Source: Polynucleobacter sp. AP-Kolm-20A-A1 (GTDB lineage Bacteria > Pseudomonadota > Gammaproteobacteria > Burkholderiales > Burkholderiaceae). Taken from it: a stretch of 64,000 nucleotides of DNA. The translations under genes and the position numbers were made by a program. Positions within the stretch are counted from its first letter, which is position 1, and each line of letters opens with the position of its first letter. The notes beneath the pieces are model-generated. The model did no database searches and had not been told where the DNA came from. It worked only from the letters and a program-made list of their open reading frames with translations. Positions 49,537 through 58,874 of the stretch are shown here, piece after piece. The stretch is from positions 1,736,001 to 1,800,000 of the forward strand of contig NZ_CP061315.1 of NCBI RefSeq assembly GCF_018688315.1. The letters run 5' to 3'.

Positions 49537-50127
49537 ATGACTAAATTAATTGTTGGCCTAGGCAATCCTGGAGATGAGCACGAAGAAGATCGGCACAATG
49601 CTGGCTTCTGGTTCGTTGACGCGCTAGCAAAACAATTAAACACTCGCTTTGAAACTGAAAAACGCTTCCATGGAAAAGTTGCAAAAGCGAAGTGGGAAGG
49701 TGAAGAACTCTTTCTACTCAAGCCAAGCACTTATATGAATCTCAGTGGACAAGCTGTTGGTGCTCTATGTCGCTTTCACAAAATTACACCTGCAGATATT
49801 TTGGTAGTTCAAGATGAGCTTGATCTCAAGCCCGGGACTGCTCGCCTAAAGCTAGGCGGGGGCACTGGTGGTCACAATGGTCTCAAAGATATTCAGGCGC
49901 ATTTAAGCACTCCGGATTACTGGCGTTTACGCCTTGGTATTGGTCACCCTAGAGATTTGGCTGGCGAAGGACGGCCTATGGATGTTGCTGATTATGTTTT
50001 AAGAAGACCCCAATTGGCCGAGCAAAAACTGATTGATGCCAGCATTGAAAACAGCTTGCAAAGCTTGCCGATCTTCTTAAAGGGCGACACCCAAACCGCG
50101 ATGATGGAGCTGCACTCCAAGGGCTAA
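49537..50127 (+). CDS. pth: Peptidyl-tRNA hydrolase
   Basis: Recycles peptidyl-tRNAs that drop off the ribosome. It has 196 residues with the Pth signatures VGLGNPGDEHEEDRHNAGFW (catalytic His in RHNAGF), KPSTYMNLSGQAV, VQDELDLKPGTARLKLGGG and GHNGLKDI. It stands between the rplY terminator and a convergent ferredoxin gene; the rplY-pth order is conserved. Confidence 0.97.
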   Translation: MTKLIVGLGNPGDEHEEDRHNAGFWFVDALAKQLNTRFETEKRFHGKVAKAKWEGEELFLLKPSTYMNLSGQAVGALCRFHKITPADILVVQDELDLKPGTARLKLGGGTGGHNGLKDIQAHLSTPDYWRLRLGIGHPRDLAGEGRPMDVADYVLRRPQLAEQKLIDASIENSLQSLPIFLKGDTQTAMMELHSKG

Positions 50128-50144
50128 CAAAGTAAAGCGCTCAG

Positions 50145-50414
<270 letters not shown>

Positions 50415-50427
50415 TTACTCGCTAGCC

Positions 50428-50925
50428 TTATTCTTTATTCTGAGCGCCAGAAGCGATCTTCTCTACCAACCATTTTTCAACGGATGGGAATACAAACTTG
50501 CTAACGTCTCCGCCCATAGAGGCAATCTCACGTACAAAGGTGCCAGAGATAAATTGATATTGATCTGATGGCGTTAAAAACAAGGTCTCAACATCTGGCA
50601 ATAAGTAACGGTTCATGCCGGCCATTTGAAATTCATATTCGAAGTCAGAGACTGCGCGCAAACCACGCACAATCACGCGCGCATTATGCTCACGTGCAAA
50701 ATCTTTTAACAAACCAGAAAATCCAACAACTTTAACGTTGGAGTAATGACCGAGCACTTCTTTCGCAATATCAATACGCTCTTGCAATGTAAAAAATGGG
50801 CGCTTGCTACGGCTATCAGCCACACCCACAATTAACTCCTTAAAAATGCTGGATGCGCGGCGAACCAAATCCTCGTGCCCACGGGTAAATGGATCAAATG
50901 TTCCTGGATATACAGCGACAGTCAT
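50428..50925 (-). CDS. coaD: Phosphopantetheine adenylyltransferase
   Basis: Penultimate step of coenzyme A synthesis. The 165-residue protein shows the nucleotidyltransferase motif [38 protein letters not shown] and [23 protein letters not shown] precedes the ATG. It follows rsmD by 36 bp, the rsmD-coaD order found in many bacteria. Confidence 0.97.
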   Translation of the reverse strand: MTVAVYPGTFDPFTRGHEDLVRRASSIFKELIVGVADSRSKRPFFTLQERIDIAKEVLGHYSNVKVVGFSGLLKDFAREHNARVIVRGLRAVSDFEYEFQMAGMNRYLLPDVETLFLTPSDQYQFISGTFVREIASMGGDVSKFVFPSVEKWLVEKIASGAQNKE

Positions 50926-50961
50926 AACTCTCCTAAGGCTTTATCAGCTACAGGCAAGAGT

Positions 50962-51600
50962 TTAGCCCCTTCCACCCCGAAATAGACAGGCTTTTACCTG
51001 GCCAGCCTCTAAGTATTTTCCACAATGCCAGCCCGGCAGAAGGGCCTCTACCTCCTCACGCGCACGACTAGAGGGAAATTCAACATAAATACCACCCCCA
51101 GCAGAATCGTCACATACTCTGCCCGCCTCAATGACCACTTGATCAAATAGGTTGACCTCCTGAAAAGGGGGATCAATAAAAATTAAGTTGCTGGAATGAT
51201 CCGCCTGTTGTTTTAGATACTCCAAACTATCTCTATGCAGCATCTCAACGATTCCAGAGGCAGGCGAAGACTGCAATAACGCAAAATTTGTTTTTAGGTT
51301 TGCATGGGCCTTTTTATCTTTTTCTAACAACACTACTAAATCAGCACCTCTTGAAGCCGCCTCAAAACCCAAGGCGCCGGTTCCCGCAAAAAGATCAAGG
51401 CAACGCAATCCAGTTAAATCTTGCCCAAGCCAGTTGAATAATGTTTCTCGAATACGATCCGTGGTGGGACGTAAACCTGGAAGATCAATTACAGTCAGTA
51501 AGCGACTGCGCCAATTACCACCAATGATACGAATCTTTTTAGGCGGCTCAGTCTTTGAGCTCTTGATAGGCTTATTTATTTTGGGCTCCCAACACAACAA
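50962..51600 (-). CDS. rsmD: 16S rRNA (guanine-966-N2)-methyltransferase
   Basis: Methylates G966 of 16S rRNA in the 30S subunit. It has up to 212 residues with the core KIRIIGGNWRSRLL, RPTTDRIRETLFNWLG, the SAM motif CLDLFAGTGALGFEAASRGA and the catalytic NPPY-like FIDPPF. No ATG exists upstream of the conserved core; the start must be TTG at 51600 or 51597, inside the M16 peptidase gene, so the two overlap by about 26-29 bases. This suggests coupled, low-level translation. Confidence 0.93.
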   Translation of the reverse strand: MLCWEPKINKPIKSSKTEPPKKIRIIGGNWRSRLLTVIDLPGLRPTTDRIRETLFNWLGQDLTGLRCLDLFAGTGALGFEAASRGADLVVLLEKDKKAHANLKTNFALLQSSPASGIVEMLHRDSLEYLKQQADHSSNLIFIDPPFQEVNLFDQVVIEAGRVCDDSAGGGIYVEFPSSRAREEVEALLPGWHCGKYLEAGQVKACLFRGGRG

Positions 51601-52909
51601 TCTTCATGCGATCCATTGCAAGATATTTTTGGAAAGCGGCTTTTACTTGCTCCAAAGTCACCGCCTCAACTTGCTTAGTCCAAATCTCCATCGTATCGAG
51701 CGGCAAATTATTCCAAGCAATCGATGAAACGTTATCAAGCAACTTGCGATTGTTATCAATTCGCAATGGATAACCATTCACTAGATTTGCTTTGGCAGCA
51801 AGCATCTCTGTTGGAGTGGGGCCATCAGTAATAAATTGCGCAATGGTAGAACTCATCACATCAAGTGCCAAGGCAGCTTGATCACTCTTGGTCTGCAGGC
51901 CAGCCTGAAAAATACCTGTGTCTTTTCCGGGGGCAAAGTAACTAAACACGCTATATGCCAAGCCCCGTTTTTCACGCACCTCTGACATTAAGCGAGATAC
52001 AAAACCACCACCTCCCAAGATGTAATTACCCACCAATAAGGGAAAGTAATCGGGGTTGTTACGTGTCACCGCCGTCATACCCATAGCAATATGAGCTTGC
52101 TGTGAATCAAAAGGAATTTGAATCTCTCTCTGGCTTAATGGCTCAACAGGTGATCGCATGAACTCCGGAAGACTGGCAATAGGTGCGCCTGATTGTGGGA
52201 TCTGCTTGAGTAAGGCCCGCACAATTTCATTGGCTTGAGCACGATCAACATCACCAACAATGCTCACGATCATACGATCGCCACGATAAAACTGTTTGTG
52301 AAACTGCGTTAAATCCGCAGCACTAACCGCAGCAACAGTCTTCACGGTTGGGGCATTAGCTAATGGGTAGCCTCCATAAACTGATTTTTTAAAGCGTCGC
52401 TCAAGAACAAATTCCGGCTTGGTTTCAGCCTCAAGCAAGCTTGTAATAGTTCTCTGTTTTTCACGTTCAACAATTTTGGGGTCATACGTTGGCGCACTCA
52501 ACATTGCAGATGCCAGTTGTACCGCTCTATCACGCAAATCTTTTCTACTTAAGCTGCGAATGCGCAAAATCGTGCGCTCATCACCCACTGATAAACCTAT
52601 ATTGGCACCTAAATCTGCGATTTCATCGGCAATTTGTGCCTCGGTTAAGGGGCCCTCACTGCCTCGCGCCCCATAATGCATAAGGCCTGCAGCCATATCG
52701 GCAAGCCCGTTTTTACCCAAAGGATCATATCGATCTCCAGCATCAATACTGATCTCAATATCCACCATAGGCAAAGCCTTGGTTTGTACTAAATAAGCTT
52801 TTGCGCCTTTATAAGAATCTAGCGGCTCAATCGGCAAGATTGCATGAGCGAAGCCCGCGTAAGCAAAAGCCGTCCAAAACATCAAAGCACATTTATTGAG
52901 AGCTTTCAT
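51572..52909 (-). CDS. M16 family peptidase-like protein without catalytic motif
   Basis: Exported protein of 445 residues with a signal peptide (cleavage after GFAHA, residue 23) and two M16 half-domains. The zinc site HxxEH is absent: the corresponding place reads DMAAGLMHYG (about residues 71-80). The C-terminal half keeps the family pattern FVSRLMSEVREKRGLAYSVF. It starts at the last base of the catalytic M16 gene, so the products probably form a heterodimer, as known for mitochondrial processing peptidase and PqqL-type pairs. Confidence 0.88.
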   Translation of the reverse strand: MKALNKCALMFWTAFAYAGFAHAILPIEPLDSYKGAKAYLVQTKALPMVDIEISIDAGDRYDPLGKNGLADMAAGLMHYGARGSEGPLTEAQIADEIADLGANIGLSVGDERTILRIRSLSRKDLRDRAVQLASAMLSAPTYDPKIVEREKQRTITSLLEAETKPEFVLERRFKKSVYGGYPLANAPTVKTVAAVSAADLTQFHKQFYRGDRMIVSIVGDVDRAQANEIVRALLKQIPQSGAPIASLPEFMRSPVEPLSQREIQIPFDSQQAHIAMGMTAVTRNNPDYFPLLVGNYILGGGGFVSRLMSEVREKRGLAYSVFSYFAPGKDTGIFQAGLQTKSDQAALALDVMSSTIAQFITDGPTPTEMLAAKANLVNGYPLRIDNNRKLLDNVSSIAWNNLPLDTMEIWTKQVEAVTLEQVKAAFQKYLAMDRMKIVVLGAQNK

Positions 52910-54276
52910 TATTTGCTCTCCTTACTTGCAGCGGATTTACGCGCTTGAGGATCTAAAACAGCAATTGTTAAGCCCGCATCTACTAGATACTTTTTCGCAA
53001 CTGCCTGCACTTGTTCTGGCGTGATGGTTTGCATCTTCTCCAACATATAGTCAATGTCTTTCCAAGAAAACCCCGCCATCTCAGTGCTGCCAATTTCCAT
53101 CGCCTGGCCGAAGATGGAATCACGCTTATAAATTTGGTCAGACAGAATGCGCACCTTTATTCGCTTAAGCTCAGACTCCAAGATCCCTTTTTGCTTTAGC
53201 TCATCGAGCGCTTTACGAATACTTGCTTGTGCTTGCTCAACGGTTTTTCCCTTAGCCATCGTCGCGCTAATTAAAAATAACTCAGGCCCACGGGAGATCA
53301 TGTCGTAGCCCACACCAACGTCATTTACTACCTTTTCCTGTTTAACGAGTGTGCGATTTAGGCGGGCATTGTCATAACCATCCAGAACTGCTGTCAACAA
53401 CTCCAAGGCATAGGGCTCAACATCATCCAGCCTGCCAGGCTCAAGGCGTGGGACTTTCCATGCCATAGCCAATTGAGCGCTATCTGCCGGGGCCTTTACC
53501 TGCACCTGTTTGATACCTTTTTGAGGAGGCTCTATTTGGGGCTTACGAATGGGCAACTCATGTGCAGCAATTGCGCCGTAGTATTTTTGTACCGCACTCA
53601 GAATTTGCTTGGGCTCAACATCGCCACTAATCACTACTGTTGCATTGTTAGGCTTGTACCAACTACGATACCAATCACGCGCATCAGAAGCAGTCATATT
53701 TTGCAGATCATTCATCCAACCGACTACTGGATGGCGATAGGGAGAGCTCATAAATGCAGTTGCCATCAACGATTCATTGAGAAGGCTGCTTGGGTTATCT
53801 TCCGTCCGTAGACGACGCTCCTCCATCACCACCTGGATTTCTTTTGAGAATTCCGCATCATCAAAATTGAGGTTAGACATGCGATCTGCCTCAAGCTTCA
53901 TAACCTCTTCTAGCTTTGATTTTTCAACTTGCTGAAAGTACGCAGTGTAGTCGCGCGAAGTAAACGCATTTTCGCGCCCACCTACCGCAGCCACTAAACG
54001 CGAGAATTCCCCGGCCTTTACCTTATGAGTTCCTTTGAACATCATGTGTTCTAGTACATGGGCAACGCCAGTTCGGCCGTTTGTCTCATCCATGGATCCC
54101 GCGCGATACCAAACCATATGGGCTACCGTTGGAGCGCGATGATCTTCTCTCACAATCAATTTGAGGCCGTTACTCAATTGATATTCGTGTGTATCTGGAG
54201 AATCACCAGTAGCTGCCCAGGATATTTGGGCAAATAGGATGAATAAGAAGGAAATTCGAAGTAAATTGGAAAGCAT
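52909..54276 (-). CDS. M16 family zinc metallopeptidase, catalytic subunit
   Basis: Exported zinc protease of 455 residues. A signal peptide (cleavage near SWAA, residue 21) precedes the catalytic half with the inverted zinc motif HVLEH at residues 73-77 (GVAHVLEHMMFKGT) and the downstream Glu in LEEVMKLEADRM. The second half keeps the M16 C-terminal pattern. It overlaps by one base the gene for the motif-less partner. The substrate is unknown. It is divergent from ftsY. Confidence 0.9.
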   Translation of the reverse strand: MLSNLLRISFLFILFAQISWAATGDSPDTHEYQLSNGLKLIVREDHRAPTVAHMVWYRAGSMDETNGRTGVAHVLEHMMFKGTHKVKAGEFSRLVAAVGGRENAFTSRDYTAYFQQVEKSKLEEVMKLEADRMSNLNFDDAEFSKEIQVVMEERRLRTEDNPSSLLNESLMATAFMSSPYRHPVVGWMNDLQNMTASDARDWYRSWYKPNNATVVISGDVEPKQILSAVQKYYGAIAAHELPIRKPQIEPPQKGIKQVQVKAPADSAQLAMAWKVPRLEPGRLDDVEPYALELLTAVLDGYDNARLNRTLVKQEKVVNDVGVGYDMISRGPELFLISATMAKGKTVEQAQASIRKALDELKQKGILESELKRIKVRILSDQIYKRDSIFGQAMEIGSTEMAGFSWKDIDYMLEKMQTITPEQVQAVAKKYLVDAGLTIAVLDPQARKSAASKESK

Positions 54277-54339
54277 CTGCTAAATCACCATACCTTAAGA
54301 ATTAAATTGATAAGATGCATGTTTTAAATTGTATCGATT

Positions 54340-55230
54340 ATGTTCGGCTTACGTAAAACCCTAGGATCCCTTTTTAAATCAAGCAAAGTTGATGAAGCTT
54401 GGTTTGATCATTTAGAAGAATCACTGATTCAAAGTGATGTGGGTCTACCTACGACTGAACAACTCATCAACAAGTTACGCAAAGCAGCAAAATCTGAAAA
54501 AGCTTCAAGCCCTGAAGAGTTGCAAGCGCTCCTTATTCAAGAAGTAAGCTCACTTCTCGCAGCCATTGAGCCTTCGCCAAACCCCCTCTTTATAAGCCAG
54601 AAAGCCAATACACCAGAGGTATGGTTGGTTGTAGGGGTAAACGGCGCAGGTAAGACAACAACGATAGGTAAGCTTTGCAAACTCTTTCAGTCTCAAGGTA
54701 AATCGATTCTCTTGGCCGCTGGCGATACCTTTAGAGCTGCCGCCCGCAACCAATTGCAAGAATGGGGTGGTCGCAATCAGGTAGACGTTATCACCCAAGA
54801 TGGTGGTGATGCCGCTGCAGTTGCGCATGACGCTATTCATGCAGCGGTTTCTCGTAAAAATGACATTCTCATTATTGATACCGCAGGCCGTCTTGCCACG
54901 CAGGACAACCTGATGGAAGAGCTGAAGAAGGTAAAGCGCGTGATCGGCAAAGCACTCCCTGGTGCGCCACACCACACTCTGCTTGTTTTGGATGGCAACA
55001 CAGGGCAAAACGGCTTAAGCCAGGTCAAAGCCTTTCATGCTGCCCTGGGCCTAACTGGGATCATCGTTACCAAGCTGGATGGGACTGCCAAGGGCGGTGT
55101 TATCTGCGCCCTTGCCCACACCCTACAAGATGGTCCAAAACCCGCTGTGCTAGCCCTAGGAAAGGGCGAAAAAATTGATGATTTAGCCCCCTTTACAGCA
55201 GGGCAATATTCATTCGAATTATTCAATTAA
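54340..55230 (+). CDS. ftsY: Signal recognition particle receptor FtsY
   Basis: GTPase receptor that docks SRP-ribosome complexes at the inner membrane. It has 296 residues, so it carries the N and G domains but lacks the long acidic A domain of E. coli FtsY. Motifs are [14 protein letters not shown] (G1), [11 protein letters not shown] (G2), DTAGR (G3) and [10 protein letters not shown] (G4/G5). rpoH follows 93 bp downstream on the same strand, as in E. coli ftsYEX-rpoH, but ftsE and ftsX are absent here. Confidence 0.97.
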   Translation: MFGLRKTLGSLFKSSKVDEAWFDHLEESLIQSDVGLPTTEQLINKLRKAAKSEKASSPEELQALLIQEVSSLLAAIEPSPNPLFISQKANTPEVWLVVGVNGAGKTTTIGKLCKLFQSQGKSILLAAGDTFRAAARNQLQEWGGRNQVDVITQDGGDAAAVAHDAIHAAVSRKNDILIIDTAGRLATQDNLMEELKKVKRVIGKALPGAPHHTLLVLDGNTGQNGLSQVKAFHAALGLTGIIVTKLDGTAKGGVICALAHTLQDGPKPAVLALGKGEKIDDLAPFTAGQYSFELFN

Positions 55231-55258
55231 ATCAATAACTTACATTGCTTTAAAACCA

Positions 55259-55285
55259 TTAGCACTCTCTTGACAAGAGTGCTAA
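55259..55285 (+). promoter_or_regulatory. CIRCE operator (HrcA site) upstream of rpoH
   Basis: The inverted repeat TTAGCACTC-N9-GAGTGCTAA is present without a mismatch at 55259-55267 and 55277-55285. This is the consensus CIRCE element bound by the heat-shock repressor HrcA. It covers a -35 box TTGACA (55270-55275), which lies within the 9-base spacer. Confidence 0.9.
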
Positions 55286-55299
55286 AATAGACTTCTATT
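55270..55299 (+). promoter_or_regulatory. Probable housekeeping promoter of rpoH
   Basis: A perfect -35 TTGACA (55270-55275) is followed after 18 bp by TCTATT (55294-55299), a moderate -10. The predicted leader is about 20 nt. The -35 lies inside the CIRCE operator, so HrcA binding would block the promoter directly. Confidence 0.6.
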
Positions 55300-55323
55300 A
55301 ACACCTCATATTTATAAGAAAAA

Positions 55324-56247
55324 ATGGTTCAAAAGAAATCTGACAAACCGAGCATGCAAACACTGCCAGTCGCGCAGACTGCAGCGGCGTCTGCATTTCC
55401 AATGCTGCCAACTCTTGGGGTTGGCACTCTCGATTCCTATATTGCGTACGTTAATCGCGTGCCAATGCTCAGCGCTGCTGAAGAGTTACATCTTGCGCAG
55501 GAATTTCGTCGCACTGAAAATGTTGATGCCGCTAAAACTCTAGTGCTCTCACATTTACGCCTAGTGGTTTCTGTTGCTCGCCAATATCTTGGCTACGGTA
55601 TTCCACACGCTGACTTAATTCAAGAAGGCAATATTGGCTTGATGAAAGCTGTTAAACGCTATGATCCAAACAATGGTGCGCGTTTAGTGTCTTATGCAAT
55701 TCACTGGATCAAGGCAGAAATTCATGAGTACATTCTCAAGAATTGGCGCTTAGTTAAAACAGCAACCACTAAAGCGCAACGCAAATTATTCTTTAACTTG
55801 CGCAGCAATAAACCTACATTAAGCGCACTTACTCCGAGTGAAGTAGAAGCTTTGGCTAAAGCACTCGATGTAAAGGGTTCTGACGTTAAAGAAATGGAAA
55901 TGCGTCTTGCTGGTGGTGATGTTGCGCTTGAAGGCGACGATGGCGATGATGATGCGGCTTACGCACCCATTCAATGGCTAGCCGATAACACTCAAGAGCC
56001 AACTGCTCGCATTGCTAGTGCTGAGGCTGATGCCTTGCAAGGCCCTAAACTCGATCAAGCCCTGATGGCTTTGGACGAGCGCAGCCGCGATATCGTTCAG
56101 TCTCGTTGGCTGGCAATGGATGCCGAAGGCAATGGCACTAAAACATTGCATGATCTTGCCGCTGAATACGGCATTTCTGCAGAGCGTGTCCGCCAAATCG
56201 AAACCGCTGCCCTCAAAAAAATGCGTGGCCTGCTACAAGCAGCCTAA
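55324..56247 (+). CDS. rpoH: RNA polymerase heat-shock sigma factor (sigma-32)
   Basis: Directs RNA polymerase to heat-shock promoters. It has 307 residues: region 2 (ADLIQEGNIGLMKAVKRYDP, ISYAIHW-like VSYAIHWIKAEIHEYI), the RpoH box QRKLFFNLR that distinguishes it from RpoD and RpoS, and region 4 with the helix-turn-helix LAAEYGISAERVRQIETAAL. An acidic insertion (EGDDGDDDAAYAP) lies before region 3/4. Upstream is a CIRCE operator, so its transcription is probably under HrcA. Confidence 0.96.
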   Translation: MVQKKSDKPSMQTLPVAQTAAASAFPMLPTLGVGTLDSYIAYVNRVPMLSAAEELHLAQEFRRTENVDAAKTLVLSHLRLVVSVARQYLGYGIPHADLIQEGNIGLMKAVKRYDPNNGARLVSYAIHWIKAEIHEYILKNWRLVKTATTKAQRKLFFNLRSNKPTLSALTPSEVEALAKALDVKGSDVKEMEMRLAGGDVALEGDDGDDDAAYAPIQWLADNTQEPTARIASAEADALQGPKLDQALMALDERSRDIVQSRWLAMDAEGNGTKTLHDLAAEYGISAERVRQIETAALKKMRGLLQAA

Positions 56248-56265
56248 GCAGCGCAGCACTTTCTC

Positions 56266-56850
56266 TTACTTTAGCAATTCTTTCAAGTCATGTGCCAAGG
56301 TCTCAGGGCCTTGAGCGTGCTTGATATATAAACGCAAACGTCCCTCGGGATCAAAAGCGTAGCTACCAGCGGTGTGGTCCATCGTGTAAGTGCCTGGCTT
56401 AGTACCTGGAACTTTCTTGTAGTAAATCTTAAAGTCTTTAGTGACTTTCTCCAAAGCAGCCTCATCCGCAGGACGAAGACCTAAGAAGCGCGGATCAAAT
56501 GCAGGAACATACTGCTTGAGAATTTCAGCAGTGTCTCGCTCGGGATCAACCGTTACAAAAAGTACCTGGACTTTATCCGACTGAGGACCCATCAGCGCCA
56601 TCACTTGCTGCATCTCTGTCAGCGTTGTTGGACAAATATCAGGGCACTGGGTGTAGCCAAAGAACATCACCACCACTTTGCCCTTAAAGTCTGCCAGAGT
56701 TCTTACCTTGCCATCTGGATCAAGCAAGCTAAAGTCCTTGCCAAAGGCAGTGCTGCCAGTGATATCAATGTTTTTGAATTCTGGCTTTGGGCTACAAGCT
56801 GTCAACACAACACATAGTGCTGCCAAAAGAATAAAGCGCAGAAATTTCAT
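56266..56850 (-). CDS. sco: SCO1/SenC copper chaperone lipoprotein
   Basis: Thioredoxin-fold copper chaperone that helps build the CuA site of cytochrome c oxidase. It has 194 residues with a lipoprotein signal (VVLTACS, lipid Cys near residue 19), the CxxxC copper motif in GYTQCPDICPTTL and the third ligand His in YTMDHTAGSYAF. It is the last gene of the oxidase assembly cluster, 6 bp behind ctaB. The convergent rpoH ends 18 bp away. Confidence 0.95.
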   Translation of the reverse strand: MKFLRFILLAALCVVLTACSPKPEFKNIDITGSTAFGKDFSLLDPDGKVRTLADFKGKVVVMFFGYTQCPDICPTTLTEMQQVMALMGPQSDKVQVLFVTVDPERDTAEILKQYVPAFDPRFLGLRPADEAALEKVTKDFKIYYKKVPGTKPGTYTMDHTAGSYAFDPEGRLRLYIKHAQGPETLAHDLKELLK

Positions 56851-56856
56851 AGGTTC

Positions 56857-57750
56857 TCAGAGAAAATAGTGGTCTACCAATAGCGCTGCAAAAAGTAGCG
56901 ATAAATAGGTAATCGAAAAGCGGAAAGTTTTCTTGGCTAAAGCATCGCTGTAAGAAATGAATAGCGCAACTACATAAGCCAAAAATAGTAAACCCAAAAT
57001 AATTGCAGACACCAAATACACAATGCCGCTCATGCCATAGATGTAAGGCAACAAAGTAGCTGCGATCAAAATTAAGGTATAGAGAACGATATTCAATAAA
57101 GTAAAGCGCTCTCCATGGGTTACCGGCAGCATTGGAAGACCAGATTGCACATAGTCATCACGACGATACAAAGCAAGCGCCCAAAAATGTGGTGGCGTCC
57201 ATACAAAAATAATCAGCACCAATAGCCACGCTTCAGCAGAAAGCGTATTAGTTACTGCGGCCCAACCAAGAGCTGGCGGCATTGCACCAGATAAACCGCC
57301 AATCACGATATTTTGTGGCGTTGCAGGCTTAAGCAACCAGGTGTAAATCACCGCATACCCAACAAAGGTAGCAAGGGTTAACCACATCGTTAAAGGGTTG
57401 CAGAAATTCCACAAAATAATCATCCCGAGCGAACCCAAAACGATAGAAAAAATAACGATATGAAATGGTGTCACTTCACCCGTTGCTGAAGGGCGCCAAG
57501 CGGTACGCTTCATCTTGGCATCGACTGCCTGCTCGATCAAACAATTAACCGCAAATGCAGCGCCGGCCAACAGCCAGATACCCACGATGCCACCTAAGAG
57601 CACCGGATATGGAACCATCCCAGGGGTCGCCAAGAACATGCCAATCACAGCGCAAAAGACGGCGAGCTGAGTCACTCTGGGCTTAGTTAACACCCAGTAT
57701 TGACGCCAACGTGGCATAGCCACTGGTGTAGTTGTTTGAGGAGTACTCAT
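56857..57750 (-). CDS. ctaB: Protohaem IX farnesyltransferase (haem O synthase)
   Basis: Integral membrane UbiA-family enzyme that adds a farnesyl group to haem B. The ATG at 57750 gives 297 residues ([19 protein letters not shown]); the frame open to 57870 overlaps ctaA. Motifs are [20 protein letters not shown], the Asp-rich [19 protein letters not shown] and [17 protein letters not shown]. About nine helices are predicted. Also known as cyoE. It acts before ctaA, whose stop lies 2 bp upstream. Confidence 0.96.
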   Translation of the reverse strand: MSTPQTTTPVAMPRWRQYWVLTKPRVTQLAVFCAVIGMFLATPGMVPYPVLLGGIVGIWLLAGAAFAVNCLIEQAVDAKMKRTAWRPSATGEVTPFHIVIFSIVLGSLGMIILWNFCNPLTMWLTLATFVGYAVIYTWLLKPATPQNIVIGGLSGAMPPALGWAAVTNTLSAEAWLLVLIIFVWTPPHFWALALYRRDDYVQSGLPMLPVTHGERFTLLNIVLYTLILIAATLLPYIYGMSGIVYLVSAIILGLLFLAYVVALFISYSDALAKKTFRFSITYLSLLFAALLVDHYFL

Positions 57751-57752
57751 AT

Positions 57753-58874
57753 TTATGCCATCTTCTTTTGAATGAAAGGCTTCCAAGAAGCCCAATGGCT
57801 CATTCTGACTAAACAGAATACCAAAGCAGCGGAGCCACCGGTATGCAATAAAGCGGCCAATAAAGGCCACTGGAAAATCACATTAGAAATGCCTGTAATC
57901 AACTGCAGCAAGAGTAAGCCCAACAAAAGCTTAGCTACCTGACCAAGGCTAGATAACACTGGGGTAGCAAGCTGGAGAGCCCTCCAACCTAAGGCCCCAA
58001 GTACAACTAAAACCACCATAGCAAAGAGACGGTGCGCCCAATGGATGGTCTGTAACGCAAGCGGTGAAATGAATTCGCCTTGAGCGTTTAAACCCAATTG
58101 ACGCCAAAGCGTAAAGCCTTCGCTCCAATTTGTTTCAGGCCATGCACTGCCCAAACATGTCGGGAAGTCGGGACATGCCAAGACTGCGTAATTCGTACTC
58201 ACCCAGGCACCTAAAAAAACCTGAATAAATAAAACAAAGAAAGATAAAGTTAAAAGTTGCGCCGAAAGTGGTCGAACTCGGATAGAGCGAATCGCTGAAG
58301 ACTTACTCTCCCACGACTGTTGGGCATAAGCCGTTAAACAAGCCAACAACAATAGAGCCAACATCAAATGAATAGTGACAATGATCGGTTGTAATTTCAG
58401 GGTAACGGTCCAGGCACCAAAAGCACCCTGAACACAAACTAAAGCCAATAATCCGAAACTACCCAGCAAAGGATTTTTTCCAAGGGGCTTTAGCTTCGCG
58501 AAGGCCATGCCCACTTGAACCAAAATTAATGCCCCTACCGTCATAGCCAAATAACGGTGGATCATTTCGATCCAAGCCTTAATTACCGTCACAGGCCCTG
58601 TAGGCAAGGCGCTCTCAGCCTGCTGTATGTCACTAAGCGCATGGAAAGGATTGGAGGTGCCATAACACCCAGGCCAATCAGGACAGCCTAAACCTGAATC
58701 AGTTAAGCGGGTAAAGGCGCCAAACACAATCAGATCAAAAGTCATAAAGACCAATACCCAATTGAGTTTTTGGAAAAAGCTATAGCCCGGTTTTCTCCAG
58801 AGATAGAGTAGCGGAAGGCCAGCAAAAACAATTGCAATTGCAGCTAGCTCTAAAAATAAAAACAAACTCGGCAT
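57753..58874 (-). CDS. ctaA: Haem A synthase (COX15/CtaA)
   Basis: Membrane enzyme that oxidises the C8 methyl of haem O to haem A. It has 373 residues with eight helices, the haem-ligand histidines in [13 protein letters not shown] and [11 protein letters not shown], and the cysteine pairs CPDWPGCYG and CPDFPTCLG in the periplasmic loops. Its ATG overlaps the stop of the upstream Sco-like gene by one base. It forms the haem A pathway together with ctaB. Confidence 0.95.
   Translation of the reverse strand: MPSLFLFLELAAIAIVFAGLPLLYLWRKPGYSFFQKLNWVLVFMTFDLIVFGAFTRLTDSGLGCPDWPGCYGTSNPFHALSDIQQAESALPTGPVTVIKAWIEMIHRYLAMTVGALILVQVGMAFAKLKPLGKNPLLGSFGLLALVCVQGAFGAWTVTLKLQPIIVTIHLMLALLLLACLTAYAQQSWESKSSAIRSIRVRPLSAQLLTLSFFVLFIQVFLGAWVSTNYAVLACPDFPTCLGSAWPETNWSEGFTLWRQLGLNAQGEFISPLALQTIHWAHRLFAMVVLVVLGALGWRALQLATPVLSSLGQVAKLLLGLLLLQLITGISNVIFQWPLLAALLHTGGSAALVFCLVRMSHWASWKPFIQKKMA

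Noticed and set aside
57751..57870. Longer ctaB reading frame to 57870
   Set aside because: It runs through the end of ctaA in another frame; the ATG at 57750 gives the normal family length.
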